Shown here piece after piece: positions 1-6,578 of a DNA stretch of 12,618 nt. The notes beneath the pieces were generated by a model. It saw nothing but the letters and a program-made list of their open reading frames with translations, was not told the origin of the DNA and did no database searches. This DNA is from an uncultured Oscillospiraceae bacterium (GTDB lineage: Bacteria; Bacillota; Clostridia; Oscillospirales; Acutalibacteraceae). The translations under genes were made by a program, and so were the position numbers. Each line of letters opens with the position of its first letter. Positions within the stretch are counted from its first letter, which is position 1. The stretch is from assembly GCA_900547275.1 (NCBI GenBank), contig URGA01000056.1, positions 1 to 12,618 of the forward strand, in the 5' to 3' direction.

Positions 1-628
1 GCCTGGTCTCTTCCATAAGATGATATTTCCATCTGCAGGGCTGAGCGCAGTCGCCTCTGTTAGCGTCTCGTCCGACAAGATAATCAGAAAGAATACATCT
101 GCCGCTGAAACTCATGCACATAGCGCCATGAACAAATACTTCAATTTCAAGATCCGGCGGCGTATTGTCCCTTATGCCTTTTATCTCATCAAGAGAAAGT
201 TCGCGGGCAGTAACAACGCGGCTGGCTCCCATATTGTAGTAAGCATTTGCGCTGCCGTAGTTTACTATACCTGCCTGGGTTGAAATATGAACATCAACGT
301 CAGGCGCATATTTCTTGGCAATCTGAAGCACGCCCATATCCGCTATGATAAATGCGTCAACTCCTGCACTTGCGGCAGTCTTAATAAAATCAGGTAATAA
401 TTTAATTTCATTATTTCTCGGCAGCGTATTGCAGGTAAGATAAATCTTTTTTCCTGAGTCATGTACAAGTTTGCAGGCGTTAAACAATCCCTCTTCATCA
501 AAATTTGAAGGATTTGTGCGCATACCAAACATTGTTCCGCCGACATATATCGCGTCAGCGCCGAATTTCAGCGCAAGACGCAGTCTTTCCATGTCACCAG
601 CAGGCGACAAAAGTTCAACATTTCTCAT
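1..628 (-). CDS. U32-family peptidase-like protein, probable tRNA U34 hydroxylation factor (TrhP/YrrO-like), N-terminal part
   Basis: Partial gene running off the left edge; the first 209 residues are visible. It begins MRNVELLSPAGDMERL, with the ELLSPAGD start typical of the family. It contains the U32 signature EVFVHGAMCMSFSGRC (about residues 163-178) followed by GDCAQPCRW (192-200). Cysteines 171, 178, 194 and 198 fit the cysteine set that binds an iron-sulfur cluster in characterised U32 proteins. Although named peptidases, the studied bacterial members act in RNA or ubiquinone hydroxylation. In Bacillus subtilis the genes near mltG (yrrN/yrrO, TrhP1/TrhP2) are needed for 5-hydroxyuridine at tRNA position 34, which makes that role the best inference here. 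The ATG at 628 lies 2 nt after the mltG stop with no clear Shine-Dalgarno, so coupled translation is likely. The family is clear; the exact substrate is inferred from the neighbourhood. Confidence 0.9.
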   Translation of the reverse strand, partial: MRNVELLSPAGDMERLRLALKFGADAIYVGGTMFGMRTNPSNFDEEGLFNACKLVHDSGKKIYLTCNTLPRNNEIKLLPDFIKTAASAGVDAFIIADMGVLQIAKKYAPDVDVHISTQAGIVNYGSANAYYNMGASRVVTARELSLDEIKGIRDNTPPDLEIEVFVHGAMCMSFSGRCILSDYLVGRDANRGDCAQPCRWKYHLMEETR

Positions 629-630
629 AA

Positions 631-1863
631 TCAGTAGTTCAGATAAGGTGCGTAAGTGTTGATTTTTTCCTTAAATTCAGAATAAGTCTTTGCAGTATAA
701 AGGTTGCCCTTTGTATCGTGGAAGAAGTAATAGTAACTTGTATCCTCCGGATTAAGAGCTGCCTCAATTGCTGCCATACCTGGATTACAAATCGGACCTG
801 CAGGCAAGCCGACGACAGTTGAAGTAACGTCAGTGCTGTAGTAAGTCAGGTAATAATCAGCTGTGTGAGCAGAAGTTGATGAAAGGGACGGTCCGACAAA
901 ATTAGTAATATAATCAGACGTCGACTGACAGCCAATTGACGGGAAGTTAGTCTTATCACTAAGACGGTTATGAATTACAGAAGAAATCGTCTTCATCTGT
1001 TCATCACTGCCCGCTTCTTTCTGAATTATAGAAGCTATAGTTATAATCTCATACATAGAGTAGCCAAGTTTTTCGGCTTTCTTTCTGTCTTCATCAGTAA
1101 TCTTCGCATCACCGTTTGCAAGGAATTTCTTAATAACGCTTGATGCATTTTCACCAACATAAAATTCATACGTATCCGGGAAAAGATAACCTTCAAGTCT
1201 ATAAGGAACTTCCTCTTTTGCTTTAAGATCAGATACGAGAGAATAGGAAAATTCAGTACTGTTTATTACTGAAAGAAGGGCCGTTCTGTCGCAAACATCA
1301 TTTTCAACAAGTTTGTCAACAATTTCAGGCAAAGTTGAACCTTCAGGGAACATAAGCGTTACAGTCTCAGAAGTTGAAGAATCGCCCTGCAAAGTCATAA
1401 GCATTCCTTCAAGGCCCATTTTTCCATTTAGATAATAAACGCCCGGCTGATAAGGACCGCCCACATAAGCCTCACGGTATTTCGCAAACAGCTTACAGAA
1501 GTTTTTACATTTAATAAGTCCCTTGTCTGCAAGAATATCAATTGCATCTGACGTGCTGTCCACTTCTTCCTGCAATGATACGGTAACTGAAGACTTAGTT
1601 TTTGTTATAGCCAAAACATCGTTCATGCAGAATACGGCATAAATCGAAAGCGCCATTGAAACAACGATTACTACTATAAAAAAGATATAAGTAGAACGCA
1701 CTGATGACGATTTTTTTACCGGCTTTCTTTTGGCGGTTCTTGCCGTTCCCGAAACAGGTTCAGGCGCAACTCCGTTGGAAAAATAAATATCTCCTTTACC
1801 GCTTAAATCAGCAGGATTTATTCCGTTTTCTTCATTCAGTTTGAATTCATTTTTATCATCCAT
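631..1863 (-). CDS. mltG: Endolytic murein transglycosylase MltG (YceG-like)
   Basis: A 410-residue membrane-anchored lytic transglycosylase that cleaves nascent peptidoglycan strands and so sets glycan chain length outside the membrane. Residues 1-56 are a polar cytoplasmic tail with a basic stretch (ARTAKRKPVKKSS, 41-53). Residues 58-79 are a single hydrophobic membrane segment. The extracellular part has a LysM-like region with FPEGSTLPEIVDKL (172-185), then the YceG catalytic domain: EGYLFPDTYEF (224-234), ASIIQKEAG (277-285) with Glu283 as the expected catalytic acid, and GLPAGPICNPGMAAIEAALN (352-371). Length is normal for Firmicutes. The usual QSDPTV-type motif reads CQSTSDYIT (312-320), a local divergence. 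The ATG at 1863 has an AGGAG site about 9 nt upstream. It sits 13 nt after the cyclo-ligase gene and 2 nt before the U32 gene, the order known from Bacillus, where mltG (yrrL) heads a cluster with trmR and trhP genes. Confidence 0.96.
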   Translation of the reverse strand: MDDKNEFKLNEENGINPADLSGKGDIYFSNGVAPEPVSGTARTAKRKPVKKSSSVRSTYIFFIVVIVVSMALSIYAVFCMNDVLAITKTKSSVTVSLQEEVDSTSDAIDILADKGLIKCKNFCKLFAKYREAYVGGPYQPGVYYLNGKMGLEGMLMTLQGDSSTSETVTLMFPEGSTLPEIVDKLVENDVCDRTALLSVINSTEFSYSLVSDLKAKEEVPYRLEGYLFPDTYEFYVGENASSVIKKFLANGDAKITDEDRKKAEKLGYSMYEIITIASIIQKEAGSDEQMKTISSVIHNRLSDKTNFPSIGCQSTSDYITNFVGPSLSSTSAHTADYYLTYYSTDVTSTVVGLPAGPICNPGMAAIEAALNPEDTSYYYFFHDTKGNLYTAKTYSEFKEKINTYAPYLNY

Positions 1864-1876
1864 AGAATCGCTCCTG

Positions 1877-2449
1877 TTATTTACAAGTCAAAATGCCGCT
1901 GTTACAGCATATATAATCTACTTTTTTATCGTATATATCACAAGGTACAGAATTAAGCAAAAGTTCTAAATAGCAAAAGCCAACAGATATTCCGTTATAC
2001 TCAGCAAGAAACCTATCATAATAGCCTTTTCCGTATCCCAGGCGATAGCCGTTTTTATCAAAAGCAAGACCTGGAACAACACAGACTGTATTATTTGAGC
2101 AGTCAGCGGGTTTTAGTTTGTTTTTGCATCTGGCAAGGTCTGGTTCTCTAACTCCGAAAAAGCCGCTTACCAGATCCTCTAAACCGAAAATTTCATAAAA
2201 ATCCATTTCACCGTCAGTGTTTTTGCACGCAGGCAAATATACTTTCTTACCGTGGGAAAAAGCTTTTTCAATAACTGCATATGTCGGTATTTCATCATCC
2301 AGTGAAGCGTAGCAAATCAAAACTTCTGCATTGCAGTAAATATCACTGCTTAGAAAATTATCCACTATGCTGTCAGAATAATTTTTTCTATTGTTAAGTT
2401 CCCGCCTTTTGGCTCTGCATTTTTTTCTCAATTCACCTTTTACTGACAC
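1877..2449 (-). CDS. 5-formyltetrahydrofolate cyclo-ligase
   Basis: A 190-residue cytoplasmic enzyme of the MTHFS/YgfA/FthC family. It converts 5-formyl-THF to 5,10-methenyl-THF with ATP, returning a dead-end folate to the one-carbon pool. Diagnostic features are the N-terminal basic helix KGELRKKCRAKRREL (4-18), the GVREP turn (99-103), and the signature VVPGLAFDKNGYRLGYGKGY (124-143) followed by YDRFL, which holds the phosphate and folate site residues. Length is typical. The start is GTG at 2449, inside the last codons of the DJ-1 gene (10-nt overlap). It is chosen because an AGGAGA site lies 8 nt upstream and the frame begins where family members begin. In Firmicutes the gene often sits near other housekeeping enzymes, so position says little about special function. 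I assign the family confidently and leave the symbol empty because naming varies (fthC, ygfA, yqgN). Confidence 0.95.
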   Translation of the reverse strand: MSVKGELRKKCRAKRRELNNRKNYSDSIVDNFLSSDIYCNAEVLICYASLDDEIPTYAVIEKAFSHGKKVYLPACKNTDGEMDFYEIFGLEDLVSGFFGVREPDLARCKNKLKPADCSNNTVCVVPGLAFDKNGYRLGYGKGYYDRFLAEYNGISVGFCYLELLLNSVPCDIYDKKVDYICCNSGILTCK

Positions 2450-2979
2450 TGAATTGATCTCCTGATTTCAGACGCCATTTCGCTTCCCTCGAGTTCACGC
2501 ACTATCTCAAGGCCAAACTCAACAGCAACACCTGCGCCTTTTGCAGTTATAAAATCCCCGTCACAAACAACAGCGTGTTTAGAAATGGTTGCTCCCACAA
2601 GATCATTCTCAAAACCAGGATAACAAATGGCTTCTTTTTCATTGAGAAGTCCTTTGTGACCCAGAATAGACGGAGCAGCGCAAATTGCGCAAACCAACGC
2701 GTTACGGCTGACAGCCTCGTCAATAGCGTCCTGAACGACTTCACTTTTTTCAAGATTTAATGTTCCCGGCATTCCTCCTGGAAGAACAATAGCGTCAACA
2801 TGCTTATACTTAAAAGCTGTATCGGTAATATCACATGTTACACTAACGCCGCAGGAAGAAGTAACGACGTTTTTACCGACGCCTACTGTAATAACTCCGA
2901 TTTTCGCTCTTCTGAGCATATCAATCGGCGCCATAGCTTCAACAATCTCGAAACCGTCGGCCAAAAATACATAAACCAT
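2440..2979 (-). CDS. DJ-1/PfpI (ThiJ) family protein
   Basis: A 179-residue single-domain protein of the class I glutamine-amidotransferase-like superfamily, DJ-1 branch. Conserved elements are FLADGFEIVEAMAPIDMLRR (5-24) with Glu14 in the position that tunes the nucleophile, LPGGMPGTLNL (66-76) with the oxyanion loop, the nucleophile elbow VCAICAAPSILG (96-107) with Cys100, and a C-terminal AKGAGVAVEFGLEIV (146-160). Relatives include YajL, DJ-1 and clostridial ThiJ-like proteins; reported activities include glyoxalase/deglycase and redox-chaperone functions, still debated. The exact reaction here is not determined by sequence. A strong Shine-Dalgarno GAGGAGGT lies 6 nt upstream of the ATG and overlaps the stop codon of the preceding acetyltransferase gene. 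The tail overlaps the folate cyclo-ligase start by 10 nt, so the two are probably translated together. Confidence 0.94.
   Translation of the reverse strand: MVYVFLADGFEIVEAMAPIDMLRRAKIGVITVGVGKNVVTSSCGVSVTCDITDTAFKYKHVDAIVLPGGMPGTLNLEKSEVVQDAIDEAVSRNALVCAICAAPSILGHKGLLNEKEAICYPGFENDLVGATISKHAVVCDGDFITAKGAGVAVEFGLEIVRELEGSEMASEIRRSIQCQ
2458..2463 (-). promoter_or_regulatory. Ribosome binding site deciding the GTG start of the folate cyclo-ligase gene
   Basis: AGGAGA on the minus strand, 8 nt before the GTG at 2449 and inside the last codons of the DJ-1 gene. It supports GTG as start rather than a later in-frame codon. Confidence 0.75.
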
Positions 2980-2985
2980 TATGTA

Positions 2986-2994
2986 ACCTCCTCA
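2986..2994 (-). promoter_or_regulatory. Strong Shine-Dalgarno of the DJ-1 gene, fused to the acetyltransferase stop
   Basis: TGAGGAGGT on the minus strand: its first three bases are the TGA stop of the upstream gene. The spacing to the ATG at 2979 is 6 nt. A ribosome ending the acetyltransferase sits on this site, favouring re-initiation. Confidence 0.8.
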
Positions 2995-3669
2995 GTCCAA
3001 ATAAAGACCGATATAGCCCTCAGGGCCATTATTATTTTTACTATAATATATCATTCCGACAGGCTCAGCTGATAAACTGCTTTCGCCCTCGGTTATAAAT
3101 TCGCAAATTTCGCCGTCTCTGACAGCGGCAATATAGCCGTCGCCGATGAGAAAGTCTCCGCCGCATGAAATATTTTCAAAGTACTGGTATTTCTCATCTT
3201 TGAGTTTTATATACGGCACTGAAATATACTCATTTCTCAACTTGAAATAAGTTTCAAAATCTGCGGATTTTTCGCTTTTATTCAGTTTCCCTTTTTCAAA
3301 AGAATACAGCTTTGGCTCAAATCCAAACTTAGAATAAACCGAAAAAAGATATTCCTCAGCAGGTACTAAACATAGAAAATCATAGTCCAATCTCTTTGAA
3401 TAGTCAAGTAATTTTCGCATAAAGCCCTGTTTTCTGTATTTTTGGAGGGTGGCTACGGCGTAAACATAGGCGCCGTTCATACCGTCAAATGTACAGTCAA
3501 TCAGAAAAAGCATTGCGCCGAGTTCCTCTCCGACAAAAACACCGAGACAGCGTTTTTTGCCGCATTTTTCAAGGAAATCAGCGATATATTTTTCATCGTC
3601 TCCGAAGACGTTTTGCCACACAGAGATTATCTGCTTTCGGTCATCAGTAAATCGAACTTCAGCCTTCAT
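2992..3669 (-). CDS. GNAT-family N-acetyltransferase
   Basis: A protein of 225 residues, taking the ATG at 3669 as start. The GNAT core is in the first half: a beta strand CLGVFVGEELGAMLFLIDC (41-59), AYVYAVATLQKYRKQGFMRK (67-86) containing the acetyl-CoA pyrophosphate loop (RKQGFM, a variant of R/Q-x-x-G-x-G/A), then FLCLVPAEEYLFSVYSKFGF (98-117), the strand-helix end of the fold. The C-terminal 100 residues are variable and carry no motif I recognise. The acetyl acceptor is unknown. The frame is open up to a TTG at 3690, but that would overlap the upstream gene by 32 nt without a visible ribosome site. The ATG at 3669 overlaps the upstream stop by 11 nt and suggests translational coupling. 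It follows the DUF2156 gene, itself built on a GNAT-like fold, so the two may act on related substrates; that is inference only. Confidence 0.88.
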   Translation of the reverse strand: MKAEVRFTDDRKQIISVWQNVFGDDEKYIADFLEKCGKKRCLGVFVGEELGAMLFLIDCTFDGMNGAYVYAVATLQKYRKQGFMRKLLDYSKRLDYDFLCLVPAEEYLFSVYSKFGFEPKLYSFEKGKLNKSEKSADFETYFKLRNEYISVPYIKLKDEKYQYFENISCGGDFLIGDGYIAAVRDGEICEFITEGESSLSAEPVGMIYYSKNNNGPEGYIGLYLD

Positions 3670-4551
3670 AAACAGCCACACACTTTTCAAGAAAAATTTC
3701 GGGATGATAAGACTGCTTCGCTTTTCTCAGTCCGGGAATACCCAGATCCTCTTCCCTGTTTACAAACTCATAGGACATCAAACAGTTTTTTGTAAACTCC
3801 TGATTTATGGTAGGAAATGCTCCCCTTATTTCTGCAGGGGCTTTTTCAAAATGTGTTACAAAACAAGCCTTGCTGTGCCTCTCACCCATGGTATAGGCAA
3901 TAACCTTGCCTTCCGCTCGGATAAGCCCGCCAGTAAAGCAAAGCGCGTCATAATTCTCAAACGCGGATAACACCGCCTCAAACTCAAATGAATAATCCGC
4001 TTCATCGTCCTCAGACTTTTCTTCAATCCAGTTTGTATGAAGTTCAATACATTCGTTTATATTATCTTTGCTTATTGTCTCAAATTTCCAGTCGGGATAA
4101 GTCTTTTTAAAAAATGCAATATGGTTGCGCTTTCCGTGGTATTTTTTACCTGAAAGAGACGCCATCTTGTTTATATCATAAATATAATCGTTGTAACCCT
4201 CGTTATATTCATAAGAGAACATACCGGGAAAATGGAGCTCAAAAAGGTTGCGATATATATCGGTAACGCCCAAAAAGCGAGGTTTAACACCGCACGCTTT
4301 AGCGTCCTCAAAAATCTGTAAGCAGGCGTCCTTATAATCGCCAGTTCCAATTGGAGGAGATAGCCCACATCGTTTCCCCTGCCATAACGAATAAGCAGGA
4401 AATCTTTATAGTGGCAAACGCGGGTTACATAAGCCGTTCTCCAAACATAAATATTCCCGAATGTGTACTCACAGTTAAGGCTAAGAGCATGAGAAAGGCA
4501 TTCAACCATCCATTCCCTGTCAGCCAGTTCGGGTTCTTTAAATGAAATCAT
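3659..4551 (-). pseudogene. DUF2156 (phosphatidylglycerol lysyltransferase C-terminal-like) protein, broken by a one-base frameshift
   Basis: Two adjacent reading frames together encode one DUF2156 protein. The first (from the ATG at 4551) gives MISFKEPELADREWMVECL and an aromatic-rich NCEYTFGNIYVWR (26-38), and is correct to YLL (64-66) at 4354. It then leaves frame and reads unrelated residues until a stop at 4171. The rest is in another frame and continues PIGTGDYKDACLQIFEDA, then SGKKYHGKRNHIAFFKKTYP, INQEF, VNREEDLGIPGLRKAKQSY, to the stop at 3659. Adding one C in the CC at 4353-4354 on the coding strand joins them into a 297-residue protein of normal family length. The family shares the double-GNAT fold of MprF aminoacyl-transferase domains; function of the soluble clostridial members is not settled. 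The ATG overlaps the tmk-like stop (ATGA) and has AAAGGA upstream. Both halves still look coding, so this is either a recent mutation or a sequence error. Confidence 0.88.
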
Positions 4552-5216
4552 TTTAACAATTCCTTTTTAACGATTGTTTCAATATCGTTTTGTATTTCCT
4601 CAATTTTTCTTGGAAAATCGCCCTCTGAACACGGCACAACGTGCCAATTCTGTTTTTTTGCGGCGTAAAGAGCCGCTTTACGACAACGGTGGAGAAAATC
4701 AACGTTGCATTCGTGCACGTCCTTTTTGCCTTCGTCGCCGTTGTAGCGCGCCGTCATCAATTTCTGTGATATTTCCACCGGCATATCAAGAAAAATTACC
4801 GCATCAGGGCGAGGTATTCCGATTTTTTCATACTCGAAATCAGCAGACCAGTCAAGATATGCGTCCCAGTCTTTTTCATCAATTTTTTCCATTTGATAAA
4901 TGGAATTTGACGTTGCATATCTGTCAGCAAGAATAACGTCTTTATCGTTATAATCCTTCTCCCAGTCTAGCTTAAATGACGCATATCGATCAACGGCATA
5001 AAACGCTCCCGCCGCATAGGCGTTTACGTCTCCGGCGTTGCCGCCGAAATCACCGTTTAAATACATGCGAACAAGAGTGCTGGACGGACTTTCATAGTCC
5101 GGGAGCTTAATCGCTCTGTAACTGATACTGCTCTTTTCAAAAAAATCCTTAAGCAGTGCAGTCTGGGTTGACTTTCCGCACCCGTCAAGCCCCTCAATTA
5201 TTATCAGTTTTGCCAT
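4548..5216 (-). CDS. Thymidylate kinase-like nucleoside/nucleotide kinase (divergent Tmk)
   Basis: A 222-residue P-loop kinase of the thymidylate/deoxynucleoside kinase group, which phosphorylates dTMP to dTDP in the cytoplasm. It shows the Walker A loop EGLDGCGKSTQ (8-18), KLPDYESPSSTLVR (37-50) in the acceptor nucleotide region, the DR[YFW]-type motif LADRYATSNSIYQ (96-108), and FLDMP (142-146) before a lid-like stretch ARYNGDEGKKDVHE (156-169). The usual bacterial Tmk motif continues SSLAYQG; here it is TSNSIYQM. The neighbours are also not those of canonical tmk, which in Firmicutes usually lies by holB. It may therefore be a second, specialised kinase or the organism's only Tmk; the window cannot decide. 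The start ATG at 5216 overlaps the end of the DUF896 gene by 23 nt with only a weak purine-rich ribosome site, suggesting coupling. The family call is firm; the dTMP specificity is probable. Confidence 0.88.
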   Translation of the reverse strand: MAKLIIIEGLDGCGKSTQTALLKDFFEKSSISYRAIKLPDYESPSSTLVRMYLNGDFGGNAGDVNAYAAGAFYAVDRYASFKLDWEKDYNDKDVILADRYATSNSIYQMEKIDEKDWDAYLDWSADFEYEKIGIPRPDAVIFLDMPVEISQKLMTARYNGDEGKKDVHECNVDFLHRCRKAALYAAKKQNWHVVPCSEGDFPRKIEEIQNDIETIVKKELLK

Positions 5217-5421
5217 CTTTACGTCTCTCTACTTTTTTCTTTCTGCCGTTTTTATCAATATAATAAGTGTTTTCAAGCTGACTGACAAGGCTCTGCTTAT
5301 AAGCGTCAATATATTCCCTTCTAAGCGCCGCCTGCTCTTTCTTTTCCTCTTCGGTCAAGCCCTCAGGCGTCCTCGATATTCTAGCCAGCTCATTAATTCT
5401 GTCTATTCTGCTCTGTTCCAT
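5194..5421 (-). CDS. DUF896 (YnzC-like) small protein
   Basis: A 75-residue basic, highly charged protein. Residues 6-50 match the DUF896/UPF0291 pattern INELARISRTPEGLTEEEKK, followed by EQAALRREYIDAYKQSLVSQ and LENTY: a two-helix hairpin fold known from the B. subtilis YnzC structure. The C-terminal tail YIDKNGRKKKVERRKDGKTD (54-73) is lysine/arginine rich. Molecular function is unknown; in B. subtilis ynzC belongs to the SOS-controlled yneA operon. Here its ATG shares one base with the rpoD stop (TGATG), so it is translated by re-initiation after sigma-A, and its end overlaps the Tmk-like gene by 23 nt. It is therefore expressed with primase and sigma-A rather than from an SOS promoter, at least in this arrangement. 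The family is clear; no function is assigned. Confidence 0.93.
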   Translation of the reverse strand: MEQSRIDRINELARISRTPEGLTEEEKKEQAALRREYIDAYKQSLVSQLENTYYIDKNGRKKKVERRKDGKTDNN

Positions 5422-6560
5422 CAGTCAAGAAAATCCTTTAACTTTTTACTTCTGCTTGGGTGGCGCAGTTTGCGCAGTGCCTTAGCTTCAATCTGGCGGA
5501 TACGTTCACGTGTTACGTTGAACTCTTTGCCAACCTCTTCAAGGGTTTTCGGATTGCCGTCTTCAAGACCGAAGCGCAGACTCAATACTTTTTCTTCTCT
5601 TGGAGTAAGAGTTTTAAGAACGTCAGCAAGCTGTTCTTTAAGAAGGCTCATTGAAGCCGCATCAGCAGGAGCAAGCGCGTCATCATCAGGAATGAAATCA
5701 CCGAGGTGGCTGTCTTCCTCTTCGCCGATAGGAGTTTCAAGTGAAACAGGTTCCTGGGCAACACGAAGAATTTCACGTACCTTATCAACAGGCATTTCAA
5801 GAAATTCTGAAATTTCATCAGCAGTGGGCTCACGGCCGTTCTGATGAAGAAGCTGGCTGTTAGCCTTTTTAACCTTGTTAATTGTTTCAACCATATGAAC
5901 GGGAATACGGATAGTTCTCGCCTGGTCGGCAATGGCTCTTGTAATAGCCTGTCTTATCCACCATGTTGCATATGTTGAAAACTTAAATCCCTTTGTATAG
6001 TCGAACTTGTCCACAGCTTTAATAAGACCGAGATTGCCTTCCTGAATAAGATCAAGGAACTGCATTCCTCTGCCGACATAACGCTTCGCAATGCTTACAA
6101 CAAGTCGAAGGTTAGCTTCTGCAAGGCGTTTTTTAGCTTTCTCGTCATTGTCTGCGATACGGATTGCCAGTTCTATTTCTTCTTCGGGTGTAAGAAGTGG
6201 TACACGGCCGATCTCTTTGAGGTAAACCTTTACCGGGTCGTCCATTGCCGCGTTATCGTTAATAGCTACAGTCTCAGCCGCATCTGTCTCTTTCGGCAAA
6301 TCAACTTCAAGCGTAATTCCGTCAAGTGCTTCTGATGAAAAGTCGTCGATAATGCTGATGCTGGAGCCGTCAATCATTTCATTGAGTTTTTCCAGCTCGT
6401 CAACGTCAAGGTCAAGCTCAACAATGACATTATCGATTTCCTGAGCAGTAAGATGACCTGTCTGCTTACCTTTTTCAACCAGTTTCTTAAATACTGCCGT
6501 TTTCTTTTCTTCACTCACCTGGTTCTGCGGTGTGAGATTGATTTCATTTGTGTTGCTCAT
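5421..6560 (-). CDS. rpoD: RNA polymerase primary sigma factor RpoD (SigA)
   Basis: A 379-residue housekeeping sigma-70 factor that directs RNA polymerase to -10/-35 promoters. It has a short region 1.1 (about 20-80, acidic), region 1.2 DDPVKVYLKEIGRVPLLTPE (107-126), region 2 with RLVVSIAKRYVGRGMQFLDL (152-171) and the promoter-melting and -10 recognition segment KGFKFSTYATWWIRQAITRA (190-209), region 3 around 226-275, and region 4 with the -35 helix-turn-helix NVTRERIRQIEAKALRKLRH (348-367). There is no long non-conserved region insertion, as in Gram-positive SigA; length is typical. The ATG at 6560 has GAGGAG 8 nt upstream. It follows dnaG by 18 nt, the conserved macromolecular-synthesis order, and its stop overlaps the DUF896 start. 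An internal promoter within dnaG is possible but I did not find one I can support. Confidence 0.98.
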   Translation of the reverse strand: MSNTNEINLTPQNQVSEEKKTAVFKKLVEKGKQTGHLTAQEIDNVIVELDLDVDELEKLNEMIDGSSISIIDDFSSEALDGITLEVDLPKETDAAETVAINDNAAMDDPVKVYLKEIGRVPLLTPEEEIELAIRIADNDEKAKKRLAEANLRLVVSIAKRYVGRGMQFLDLIQEGNLGLIKAVDKFDYTKGFKFSTYATWWIRQAITRAIADQARTIRIPVHMVETINKVKKANSQLLHQNGREPTADEISEFLEMPVDKVREILRVAQEPVSLETPIGEEEDSHLGDFIPDDDALAPADAASMSLLKEQLADVLKTLTPREEKVLSLRFGLEDGNPKTLEEVGKEFNVTRERIRQIEAKALRKLRHPSRSKKLKDFLD

Positions 6561-6578
6561 ACTCTTTTCTCCTCATAA

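Noticed and set aside
20..283. Plus-strand open frame of 87 codons
   Set aside because: It lies opposite the well-conserved U32 gene and shows no recognisable protein features; it is an antisense shadow.
3670..3690. TTG at 3690 as the start of the GNAT gene
   Set aside because: It lacks a ribosome site and would overlap the upstream gene by 32 nt; the ATG at 3669 gives a normal coupled start.
4171..4353. Out-of-frame continuation of the first DUF2156 frame as a real C-terminus (FLRTLKRAVLNLAFWALPIY)
   Set aside because: These residues match nothing in the family and overlap the conserved downstream half; they are the result of the frameshift.
4340..4370. Programmed -1 frameshifting of the DUF2156 gene
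   Set aside because: CTC CTC CAA is not a slippery X-XXY-YYZ site and I see no obvious stimulatory hairpin or internal Shine-Dalgarno at the right distance.
5470..5844. Plus-strand open frame of 124 codons opposite rpoD
   Set aside because: It is serine/arginine-rich low-information translation of the antisense of a conserved gene, with no ribosome site.
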